Shown: positions 1 through 5,758 of the stretch, one piece after another | How the letters are laid out: every line of letters begins with the position of its first letter | How positions within the stretch are numbered: position 1 is the first letter of the stretch | Assembly: GCA_030041195.1 (NCBI GenBank) | Contig: JASHOI010000730.1 | Span: 1-10,864 of the forward strand | Origin: Streptosporangiaceae bacterium | GTDB taxonomy: Bacteria; Actinomycetota; Actinomycetes; Streptosporangiales; Streptosporangiaceae | Direction: 5' to 3' | DNA: 10,864 nucleotides | Notes under the pieces: model-generated | Told to the model about the DNA's origin: nothing | The model's input: the letters and a program-made list of their open reading frames with translations, nothing else | Database searches by the model: none | Position numbers and translations under genes: made by a program

Positions 1-162
1 CGCCGCGACCTCGCGCAGCGGCCCGGGCCGCCTGCCGACCAGGACGACCGCGCCGCCCTCGGCGACGAACCGGGTCGCCACGGCGGCGCCGATCCCGGTT
101 CCGGCCCCGGTGATCACCGCTACCTGGCCGTCGAGCCAGCCGGGCGCGCCCGTCGGCGTCAT
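1..162 (-). CDS. SDR-family oxidoreductase, N-terminal fragment
   Basis: Only the first 54 codons are inside the window; the gene runs off the left edge. It encodes the start of a short-chain dehydrogenase/reductase, a cytosolic NAD(P)(H)-dependent oxidoreductase. The first beta strand (QVAVITGAGTGIG, residues 13-25) carries the family's TGxxxGxG cofactor-binding motif (Thr18-Gly25). The second strand ends VVLVGRR, and Arg44/Arg45 sit where classical SDRs use basic residues to hold the 2'-phosphate of NADPH, so NADP(H) preference is inferred. The ATG at 162 overlaps the TGA of the upstream decarboxylase (ATGA, 4 bp). No good Shine-Dalgarno precedes it, which points to translational coupling. 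The catalytic Ser-Tyr-Lys lies outside the window, so the substrate cannot be judged. The SDR call is firm, the reaction unknown. Confidence 0.85.
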   Translation of the reverse strand, partial: MTPTGAPGWLDGQVAVITGAGTGIGAAVATRFVAEGGAVVLVGRRPGPLREVAA

Positions 163-1514
163 CCGCTGGCGAGCCGCTCGAGGCGGGCGTGCAGTTCGGG
201 GACGAAGCCCTCGCTCTCCGGTTTCATCAGCACGCTGCGCAGGATCCTCGTCCCGTCCCGGTCCGCGGCCACACCAGGGTGGCGGCGGGCGAACGCGCCG
301 GCGCTCACGCGCAGCGTGCTGAGGAACACCGGGTGCGCCGCGTCGGCCATGCCCTCGGCCAGCATCCGCGCGCTCGCCTCGTCGACCGCGGACAGCGTCG
401 GCGAGGCGGGGAAGTAGCCGACAATGTCCAGCTCGGGGGGCTGGTAGAGCTCCAGCCGCGCGGAATACGTCAGCAGCCGGGCCATGTCGAGGGCGGCCCT
501 GCGGCCGGCGGCCAGCACCCGGCCGAGCCCTTCGTACGTCGGCGGCAGCAGCTGGAACGTCAGCCAAAGCGCCGCCGCCGCGGCCCCGGCCCGTGAGCAC
601 TCCAGGCTGATCTCGCCCAGATGCAGCTCGTCCGAGGTGAAGTAGGTGTAGGGCGAGTCGTGCAGGTAGAAGCGGCCCACGTCGGGATCGGCGAACAGCA
701 CGGCGCCGCATCCGTAGGGCTGCAGCCCGTGCTTGTGCGGGTCGACCACCACGGAATCGCACTCGGCGATGGCCCGCCACGGCGCCGGGTCGATGCCGAG
801 GTCACCGTGGCCGGCCAGCAGGGTGAAGAAGCCGCCGTAGGCGGCGTCGACGTGGACCCGGACGCCGTGGGCCCTGGCGACCGCGAGCACCTCGTGCACC
901 GGGTCGATGGCGCCGAGGCCGGTCGTGCCGGCGGTGGCGACCACGGTCCCGATGCCGCCCCCGGCCAGCAGCGCGTCCAGCGCGCCGAGGTCCATCCGCC
1001 CGGCGGCGTCCACGGCCACGGCGGCTGCGGGCACGCCGAGCACGCCGCACATCCGTGAGTGGGTGTAGTGCGCCTCGGCGCTGTAGGCCACGCCGCGGCC
1101 GGGATGCAGTTCGCGGGCGACGTAGAGCGCCTCCAGGTTGGCGATCGTGCCGCTGGTCGTCAGGTGACCGAGGTGCGCGGGAAGGCCGAACATCTGGGCC
1201 AGCTGCGCCACGGTCTCCTTCTCCATCCGGGCGGTGGCCGGCCCGCCGTCCAGCGCGTGGTTGTTGGGGTTGACCAGCATCGCGGTGAGGTAGCCGACGA
1301 CCGCGGCCGGATGCGGGGGCTTGAGCATCTGCCCGGCGTAGGACGGGTGGAAGAACGGGTAGTTCTCCCTGAGCCGCTCGGCGAAGGCGGCGAACACCCC
1401 GGCGAACTGCTCGTCGCTGATCTGCATCGAGGCGTCCGGCTGGAACGGCCCGAACGTGGCCTCCCAGTCCTCGACCGCGTCAACACCGCTGCTCAGCCAG
1501 CGCCGGATGTCCAT
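159..1514 (-). CDS. PLP-dependent group II-type amino acid decarboxylase
   Basis: This 451-residue fold-type I PLP enzyme should remove the alpha-carboxyl of an L-amino acid to give an amine. Visible hallmarks are TTSGTIAN (119-126, phosphate cradle), AEAHYTH with His149 where the PLP-stacking histidine lies, HVDAAYGG with Asp223 for the pyridine nitrogen, and VDPHKHG with Lys261 as Schiff-base lysine. SLECSRAG (303-310) and the HPSYAGQMLKPPHP block (56-69) match a widespread bacterial 'pyridoxal-dependent decarboxylase' family whose substrate I do not know to be established. Two in-frame ATGs compete: 1523 touches the AGGAG with no spacer, while 1514 has it 9 nt upstream, so 1514 was chosen (MDIRRW). 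The stop overlaps the SDR start, so the two are probably co-transcribed. Tyrosine, aspartate, glutamate or diaminobutyrate are possible substrates; sequence alone does not decide. Confidence 0.88.
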   Translation of the reverse strand: MDIRRWLSSGVDAVEDWEATFGPFQPDASMQISDEQFAGVFAAFAERLRENYPFFHPSYAGQMLKPPHPAAVVGYLTAMLVNPNNHALDGGPATARMEKETVAQLAQMFGLPAHLGHLTTSGTIANLEALYVARELHPGRGVAYSAEAHYTHSRMCGVLGVPAAAVAVDAAGRMDLGALDALLAGGGIGTVVATAGTTGLGAIDPVHEVLAVARAHGVRVHVDAAYGGFFTLLAGHGDLGIDPAPWRAIAECDSVVVDPHKHGLQPYGCGAVLFADPDVGRFYLHDSPYTYFTSDELHLGEISLECSRAGAAAAALWLTFQLLPPTYEGLGRVLAAGRRAALDMARLLTYSARLELYQPPELDIVGYFPASPTLSAVDEASARMLAEGMADAAHPVFLSTLRVSAGAFARRHPGVAADRDGTRILRSVLMKPESEGFVPELHARLERLASG

Positions 1515-1523
1515 GTGCCCCAT

Positions 1524-1528
1524 CTCCT
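1524..1528 (-). promoter_or_regulatory. Ribosome binding site deciding the decarboxylase start
   Basis: On the minus strand the sequence reads CAGGAG then ATGGGGCAC then ATG. The AGGAG is directly against the first ATG (1523) but 9 nt from the second (1514). Normal Shine-Dalgarno spacing is about 5-9 nt, so the second ATG is the likelier start. Confidence 0.6.
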
Positions 1529-1532
1529 GGTT

Positions 1533-1549
1533 GAATCCTTCGTGGATTC
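1533..1549. repeat. Perfect inverted repeat in the divergent intergenic region
   Basis: GAATCC TTCGT GGATTC is a perfect 6-bp inverted repeat with a 5-nt spacer. It lies in the 69-bp gap between the divergent decarboxylase and purU genes. It could be an operator for a dimeric regulator. It could also form a hairpin in the decarboxylase 5' leader, only 4 nt before its AGGAG ribosome site. A weak plus-strand promoter reading, TTGAAT (1531-1536) with 18 nt to CATACA (1555-1560), would put the -35 element on the left arm. The repeat is seen; its role is inference. Confidence 0.4.
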
Positions 1550-1592
1550 TGCCGCATACACGACGATCGCGAGCATGTGACGCTGGTGACCC

Positions 1593-2438
1593 ATGGAGCA
1601 CTACATCCTGACCCTGCGCTGCGCGGACCAGCCGGGGATCGTCCGCTCCCTCGCCGAGGGGATTGTCCAGGCCAAGGGCAACATCACCGAGAGCGCCCAG
1701 TTCTCCGACCCGCCGACCGGCCTGTTCTGCATGCGGACGGCGTTCGAGAGCCCGGACGAAGATATCGGGGCCATCCGCGAGCACGTCGCCGGGGCGGTGC
1801 GCCGGTTCCAGCCGGTGCTCACCCTGCGCCGGGAGTCGAGCCGCCGCAGGGTGCTGGTGATGGTCTCCAGGTTCGACCACTGCCTGCGTGACCTGCTGTA
1901 CCGGTGGGACATCGGGGAGCTGCCGGCGGACCTGCGGCTCGTGGTGTCCAACCACGACACCTGCCGGCCGCTGGCGGAGCGCTACGGCCTTCCCTACCAC
2001 CACATCCCGGTCACCGCGGCGACCAAGCCCGAGGCCGAGCGGCAACTGCTCGCCCTGGTCGACGAGAACCAGATCGACGTGGTCGTGCTGGCCAGGTACA
2101 TGCAGGTGCTCTCCGACGAGGCATGCCGGAGCCTGGAAGGACGGGCGATCAACATCCACCATTCGTTCCTGCCGGGGTTCAAGGGCGCCAGGCCCTACCA
2201 CCAGGCCTACGAGCGTGGCGTGAAGCTCATCGGGGCCACGGCCCACTTCGTCACCCCGGACCTGGACGAGGGGCCGATCATCGAGCAGGACGTGGCCAGG
2301 GTGGGGCACGCGCACACCCCGGAGCAGCTCGTGGCCATCGGCCGCGACGTGGAGCGGCTGGTGCTGGCCCGCGCCGTTCGCCTGCACGCGGAAGACCGGG
2401 TGCTGCTGGTCGGCGCGCGCACGGTGGTCTTCGGCTGA
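1593..2438 (+). CDS. purU: Formyltetrahydrofolate deformylase PurU
   Basis: This 281-residue enzyme hydrolyses 10-formyl-tetrahydrofolate to tetrahydrofolate and formate, balancing the one-carbon pool and supplying formate. Residues 1-80 are the ACT domain (YILTLRCADQPGIVRSLAEG at 4-23), and 85-281 the formyltransferase-like catalytic domain. The catalytic triad of the PurN/PurU fold is visible: Asn187 and His189 in INIHHSFLPGF, and Asp225 in LDEGPI. The block from INIHHSFLP through ARPYHQAYERG to GATAH closely matches E. coli PurU as I remember it, and length is normal for the family. The ATG at 1593 has a modest GGTGA 3 nt upstream and the ACT domain begins at once, so no other start fits. 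The gene is monocistronic, divergent from the decarboxylase and convergent with the protease. In E. coli the ACT domain mediates methionine/glycine control; that is not shown here. Confidence 0.96.
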   Translation: MEHYILTLRCADQPGIVRSLAEGIVQAKGNITESAQFSDPPTGLFCMRTAFESPDEDIGAIREHVAGAVRRFQPVLTLRRESSRRRVLVMVSRFDHCLRDLLYRWDIGELPADLRLVVSNHDTCRPLAERYGLPYHHIPVTAATKPEAERQLLALVDENQIDVVVLARYMQVLSDEACRSLEGRAINIHHSFLPGFKGARPYHQAYERGVKLIGATAHFVTPDLDEGPIIEQDVARVGHAHTPEQLVAIGRDVERLVLARAVRLHAEDRVLLVGARTVVFG

Positions 2439-2447
2439 GCCTCAGCC
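2433..2447. terminator. Palindrome over two convergent stop codons, candidate bidirectional terminator
   Basis: GGCTGAG C CTCAGCC is a perfect 7-bp inverted repeat around one base. It contains the TGA of purU (2436-2438) and, on the other strand, the TGA of the protease (2444-2442). As RNA it can form a 6-bp stem with a 3-nt loop from either side. There is no T-tract, so it is at best a weak actinobacterial-type terminator or a transcript-end stabiliser. Confidence 0.4.
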
Positions 2448-3239
2448 CTGCGAGATCGCGACGTCGTACAGCGCCTGCGCGTTCGGGCCGAACGTCGCGG
2501 CGTAGGAGACGTCGGGCGAGTCCCCGCCCTGCTCATAGCCGCCGATGACCCCGGTCACGATGACAGAGCCGCTGGGCCCGCCGGGATCGATCAGGAACGG
2601 GCTGCCGCTGGTTCCCTCGGTGAAGCCGCCGCAGTCGAACTGCGCCTGGGTGGCGCTGAACATGCTGGTGCGGTTCTGGCAGATGATCGGCTGGGCCTGG
2701 GTGTCCGGGTAGCCGATCACGCGGGTGACGGTGGCGGCGGTCTGGTCGATTCCGAGGTGCTCGGCGCCGGTGACGTACTCGATCGGGGTGTTGCTGCCGG
2801 GCTGCTCCACGGTGAGAAACGCGAAATCGTCGTCGGGGTCGGACGTGGCCGCCCATGCCTGGTCCACGAAGATGCGGGTGACCAGCCACACCCCCTCCGG
2901 CGCGGCGCCATCGACGTACCCGGGCACGAACGCGATGCCGGGACTGGTTTCGGAATAGCCCGCCAGGCAGTGCGCCGCGGTCAGGATGAGGTCCCCTTCC
3001 GGGCTGTGCACCACGCTCGCGGTGCAGAAATGGCTGCCGAGGCGGCCGCCGCTGATCGTGAACAGCGCGCCGATCGCCGGGGTCCCGCCGAATGGGCTGG
3101 CGCTCACCATCGCCGACAGCGTCGTGGCCGCCGGGGCGGGTGCCACCGACCAGCAGGCCAGGGCGAGCCCGAGGATGACCGAGAGCGGGCCGGCGATCCA
3201 CGCCGCACGCAGCAGCCGTTGCCCGGCTGTTCGTCGCAT
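2442..3239 (-). CDS. Secreted trypsin-like serine protease (S1 family)
   Basis: This 265-residue exported endopeptidase has a classic signal peptide: basic MRRTAGQRLLR, a hydrophobic core (about 13-30) and a likely signal peptidase I site near VAPAPA-A (residues 32-38). The chymotrypsin-fold triad is present: His90 in LTAAHC, Asp138 in DDDFAFL and Ser211 in GTSGSPF. Four cysteines in the mature part suggest the usual disulfides Cys72-Cys91 (around the histidine) and Cys187-Cys203. The ATG at 3239 was chosen because AAGGTGGA lies just upstream on the minus strand and it starts the signal peptide; an in-frame start at 3299 adds an unlikely polar extension. Any propeptide must be short (about 40-50). 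Specificity cannot be read, and the serine motif GTSGSP rather than GDSGGP marks a divergent branch. It is transcribed alone, convergent with purU. Confidence 0.9.
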   Translation of the reverse strand: MRRTAGQRLLRAAWIAGPLSVILGLALACWSVAPAPAATTLSAMVSASPFGGTPAIGALFTISGGRLGSHFCTASVVHSPEGDLILTAAHCLAGYSETSPGIAFVPGYVDGAAPEGVWLVTRIFVDQAWAATSDPDDDFAFLTVEQPGSNTPIEYVTGAEHLGIDQTAATVTRVIGYPDTQAQPIICQNRTSMFSATQAQFDCGGFTEGTSGSPFLIDPGGPSGSVIVTGVIGGYEQGGDSPDVSYAATFGPNAQALYDVAISQG

Positions 3240-3289
3240 CTGTCCACCTTGTCCATCGCGTCCCGGGTGTCCCACTCGCTCCTGGAAAC

Positions 3290-3313
3290 GATTGTGCACG
3301 TCCGTGATTGTGC
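3290..3313. repeat. Direct repeat GATTGTGC x2, candidate operator
   Basis: The octamer GATTGTGC occurs at 3290-3297 and 3306-3313, exactly 16 bp apart, just downstream of the proposed -10 of the protease promoter. Tandem half-sites at the transcription start fit a repressor site, but two 8-mers can arise by chance. Confidence 0.3.
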
Positions 3314-3320
3314 TGGTCAG

Positions 3321-3348
3321 GTATTAGAAGATGCTCAGCCCGCGTCCA
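3321..3348 (-). promoter_or_regulatory. Candidate promoter of the protease gene
   Basis: Read on the minus strand, TGGACG (3348-3343) and TAATAC (3326-3321) are separated by 16 nt, a fair match to a housekeeping sigma promoter (4 of 6 at -35). This would give a leader of roughly 75 nt before the ATG at 3239. Confidence 0.3.
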
Positions 3349-3351
3349 GTG

Positions 3352-3371
3352 GTTCTGTATATTTCCTGAAC
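3352..3371. promoter_or_regulatory. Imperfect 20-bp palindrome, candidate regulator site
   Basis: GTTCTGTATATTTCCTGAAC has outer arms GTTC/GAAC and matches its own reverse complement at 14 of 20 positions around an A/T-rich centre. It lies just upstream of the proposed protease -35 element, where an activator could bind. The spacing and centre do not match the actinobacterial LexA box (GAAC-N4-GTTC). The symmetry is visible; the binding protein is unknown. Confidence 0.3.
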
Positions 3372-3410
3372 GGATCCTGAGAATGGCCGGGGCGGCGGCG
3401 ATGGCGCGGC

Positions 3411-4376
3411 TCAGCCGGTCAGCAGCCGGATCGGGTGCCCGTCGAGGAAGGCGAGGATGGCCTCGACAGCGCCGGAGTAGAAGGCCTGGTAGCTGCCTGC
3501 GGTGACGTAGCCAATGTGCGGGGTCAGCAGAGTTCTCGGCGCGGTCCGCAGCGGGTGGCCGGGCGGCAGCGGCTCGACGTCGAACACGTCAAGGCCGGCC
3601 CCGGCGATGCTCCCCGCGTGCAGCGCGTCGATCAGGGCGGCCTCGTCGACGATCGGGCCGCGCGAGGTGTTGACCAGGTAGGCGGTCGGCTTGAGCAGCG
3701 CGAGGTCGGCGGCGCCGATCAGCCCCCTGGTCCGCTCGCTGAGCCTGAGGTGGATCGTCACCACGTCCGCGCTGCGCAGCAGGGTCTGCTTGTCCACGGC
3801 CTCGACACCGGCCGCGGCGGCCGCCGCGGGCTCGAGGTTCTGGCTCCATGCGATCACGCGCATGCCGAATGCCTGCCCGACCGTGGCCACCCGCTTGCCG
3901 AGGTTTCCCAGGCCGATCACGCCGAGCGTCGCGCCGGCCAGGTCGGTGCCGACGGTCCGGCCCCACAGCCCGGTGCGGATCCCCGCGTCCTCGGCGGCGA
4001 CGTGCCGGGCCAGGCCGAGGATCAGCGCCCAGGTCAGCTCCGCGGCGGGCTGCGGCCTGCCGCCGGTTCCGGACACGGTGATGCCGAGCTGGCTGGCCGC
4101 GGCGACGTCGATGTGCGCGGTGCCCATGCCGGTGCTGACCAGCAGCCGCAGCCGCGGCAGCCGCTCCAGGACCTGGCGCGGGAAACGGGTCCGCTCGCGC
4201 ATCGCCACCACGACATCGAACGGCGCGAGGCGCTCGACGAGCCGATCGGGATCGGCCACGTGGTCGGTGAAGATCGTGATGTCGGCGGCGTCGTCAAGCT
4301 CGCTCCACGGCCCGTACTCGCGGGCCGCGTTCTGGTAGTCGTCGAGCACCCCAACCTGGAGCGCGGTCTCGGTCAC
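3411..4376 (-). CDS. D-2-hydroxyacid dehydrogenase
   Basis: This 321-residue NAD(P)-dependent enzyme of the D-isomer-specific 2-hydroxyacid dehydrogenase family interconverts a D-2-hydroxyacid and its 2-oxoacid in the cytosol. The central Rossmann domain carries GLGNLG (155-160). The family catalytic set is visible: Arg239 in NTSRGPIVDE, Glu268 in FDVEPL and His287 in TPHIGY. The N-terminus (VGVLDDYQNAA, 8-18) and AMRERTRFP (58-66) match a common bacterial subgroup annotated only to family level. The GTG at 4376 was chosen because GAGAGGAA lies about 6 nt upstream; a longer frame to 4553 would run into the upstream gene. It follows the alditol oxidase gene by 16 bp, clearly the same operon. 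That suggests a sugar-acid substrate such as D-glycerate/hydroxypyruvate, which is inference; glyoxylate reductase activity is an alternative. Confidence 0.88.
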   Translation of the reverse strand: MTETALQVGVLDDYQNAAREYGPWSELDDAADITIFTDHVADPDRLVERLAPFDVVVAMRERTRFPRQVLERLPRLRLLVSTGMGTAHIDVAAASQLGITVSGTGGRPQPAAELTWALILGLARHVAAEDAGIRTGLWGRTVGTDLAGATLGVIGLGNLGKRVATVGQAFGMRVIAWSQNLEPAAAAAAGVEAVDKQTLLRSADVVTIHLRLSERTRGLIGAADLALLKPTAYLVNTSRGPIVDEAALIDALHAGSIAGAGLDVFDVEPLPPGHPLRTAPRTLLTPHIGYVTAGSYQAFYSGAVEAILAFLDGHPIRLLTG

Positions 4377-4392
4377 GGGAGTTCCTCTCGGG

Positions 4393-5670
4393 TTACCGGT
4401 CCGGCGGGAGGTACCGGTCGAGCAGATCGTTGCGGAACTTGCCGGCCGGGTCATAGCAGCCCGTGAGCTGCCGGAACTCGCCGGTCTTCGGGTACAGACG
4501 GGCCACGGCCTCCGGGCCGGTGCGAAACAGCTTCCCCCAGTGCGGCCTGGCATGCATCGGCGCCAGGCACTCCTCGATCTCGCCGAGCACCGGCCCGACC
4601 GCGGCCACGTCCTTGACCCAGGTGAAGTGGAACCCGACCGTGTCCCGCTGGTAGCTCGGGCTCAGCCACGCCTCGTCGGCGGCGATCGTGCGGATCTCGC
4701 AGATCCGCAGCACAGGGGCGATCCGGTCGGCGATCCGCAGCAGCGCCCGCAGCCCCTCGACCGCGGATCCGCGCGCAACCAGGTACTCCGACTGCAGCTC
4801 GTCACCGGAGCTTGGGGTGAATTCCAGCCGGAAGTGGGGCAGCCGTTCGTGCCAGGGCCCCGGCACGCCCATCTGCTCGGTGCAGTAGGCCGCCGGTATC
4901 CCGGGCACCGGGTGCCGGGGGCCGTCGGCCAGCCGGCCGCCCATCCACCGCGGCTCGGGTGTCCACGAGCCCATGGCGTCCGCCCGGTGCTTCAGCCATG
5001 CCTGGCGGATCCGCGGGCTGCGCCAGTCGGTGAACAGGCTCACGCTGTACGCGCTGCCCACGATCTCGTCAAAGTGCCCGGTCACCTGCTCGAACGGCAG
5101 GTCCTCGTACACGTACTGCCGGACATCGAACGAGGGAAGCGTGTCCAGCGTCATCCGGGTGACGATGCCCAGCGCGCCCAGGCTCAGCACGGTGCCGGGG
5201 AACCGGTCCGGGTCGCCGTCGCGGCTCGCGGTCAGCAGGTCGCCGTCGGCGGTAACCATCTCGACCGCGGACACCGCCGTCGCCAGGTTGCCGTTGCGGT
5301 CGCCGGAGCCGTGGGTGCCGGTAGCGCAGGCGCCAGCCACCGATATGTGCGGCAGCGACGCCAGGTTGTGCAGCGCCCGGCCTGCCGCGTTCAGCTGCAC
5401 GGCCAGCTCGCCGTAGGTCAGGCCGGCCCCGACGCTGACTGCCGCGTTCGCGGTGTCGACCTCGATCACGCGGGGCAGGCCGGCCAGCGAAACGAGATCG
5501 CCGGGGGAATCGGCGAGCGTGTTGAAGGAATGGCCGGTGCCGAGCGCCCGGACCTGCCGGGCGTGCGCCACGAGGTGCTGCAGCTCCGGTATTGACGACG
5601 GCCGGTGGAAGCGCCCGGCCCCGAACGTGACGTTGCCCGCCCAGTTTGTGCGCTTTACGGTTGTTTGCAC
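4393..5670 (-). CDS. xyoA: Alditol oxidase (AldO/XyoA-like, covalent FAD)
   Basis: This 425-residue cytosolic flavoprotein of the VAO/PCMH family should oxidise the terminal CH-OH of alditols (xylitol, sorbitol, glycerol) to an aldose, passing electrons to O2 and making H2O2. The FAD-binding half (about 8-180) carries GTGHSFN, in which His47 matches the covalently flavinylated His46 of Streptomyces coelicolor AldO, and SLPHISVAGACATGTHGSG. The ALO-type C-terminal half has the active-site segments seen in AldO: CEIRT (Glu325, Arg327), FHFTW (His348, Thr350) and HWGKLF (Lys380), with Ser105 in ASLPH. VPGPWHERLPHFR and EFTPSSG.ELQSEYL also match AldO as I remember it. The GTG at 5670 has a strong AGGAGG 5 nt upstream. 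There is no signal peptide. It is first gene of an operon with the dehydrogenase. Preferred alditol is not decided by sequence. Confidence 0.92.
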   Translation of the reverse strand: MQTTVKRTNWAGNVTFGAGRFHRPSSIPELQHLVAHARQVRALGTGHSFNTLADSPGDLVSLAGLPRVIEVDTANAAVSVGAGLTYGELAVQLNAAGRALHNLASLPHISVAGACATGTHGSGDRNGNLATAVSAVEMVTADGDLLTASRDGDPDRFPGTVLSLGALGIVTRMTLDTLPSFDVRQYVYEDLPFEQVTGHFDEIVGSAYSVSLFTDWRSPRIRQAWLKHRADAMGSWTPEPRWMGGRLADGPRHPVPGIPAAYCTEQMGVPGPWHERLPHFRLEFTPSSGDELQSEYLVARGSAVEGLRALLRIADRIAPVLRICEIRTIAADEAWLSPSYQRDTVGFHFTWVKDVAAVGPVLGEIEECLAPMHARPHWGKLFRTGPEAVARLYPKTGEFRQLTGCYDPAGKFRNDLLDRYLPPDR

Positions 5671-5758
5671 CCAAGCCTCCTGCCTGGTGCGACTCGAGAC
5701 CGTGCGCCGGAATTGCGAGTGTCCGGCTGGCCGCCCTGGTGCATGTCACGATGGTCCC
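5671..5758. other. Divergent intergenic region between alditol oxidase and kinase genes
   Basis: This 88-bp gap must hold promoters for both divergent genes unless they lie in coding sequence. The only clear element is the minus-strand AGGAGG before the GTG at 5670. I could not find a convincing -35/-10 pair in either direction, nor a clear ribosome site for the kinase start. Confidence 0.5.

Larger units (their letters stand above)
3240..3410. other. Intergenic region upstream of the protease
   Basis: This 171-bp gap lies between the end of the dehydrogenase gene and the protease start and is less G/C-rich than its surroundings. It holds the candidate protease promoter, a direct repeat and an imperfect palindrome, listed separately. 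I see no terminator hairpin for the dehydrogenase operon and no plausible small gene. Confidence 0.6.

Noticed and set aside
1515..2387. The decarboxylase frame stays open on the minus strand far upstream of its start, giving a possible 742-residue protein
   Set aside because: The extra 291 or so residues lie antisense to purU, are low-complexity His/Arg/Gln/Val-rich shadow sequence, and the ribosome site at 1524-1528 marks the true start.
3240..3299. Upstream ATG at 3299 for the protease
   Set aside because: It would put 20 polar residues before the signal peptide; the ATG at 3239 has an AAGGTGGA just upstream.
3352..3371. SOS (LexA) box upstream of the protease
   Set aside because: The half-sites run GTTC...GAAC with a 12-bp centre, opposite in order to and wider than the actinobacterial GAAC-N4-GTTC box.
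4377..4553. N-terminal extension of the D-2-hydroxyacid dehydrogenase to 4553
   Set aside because: It overlaps the alditol oxidase gene in another frame, is Arg/Ser-rich shadow sequence, and the GTG at 4376 has a clear GAGAGGAA upstream.
3435..5595. Long plus-strand frames opposite the dehydrogenase and alditol oxidase genes (343 and 351 codons)
   Set aside because: They mirror well-supported genes on the other strand and show no domain, only shadow composition.
5453..5758. N-terminal extension of the kinase to 5453
   Set aside because: It is antisense to the alditol oxidase 5' end, and the kinase domain begins within 20 residues of the ATG at 5759.
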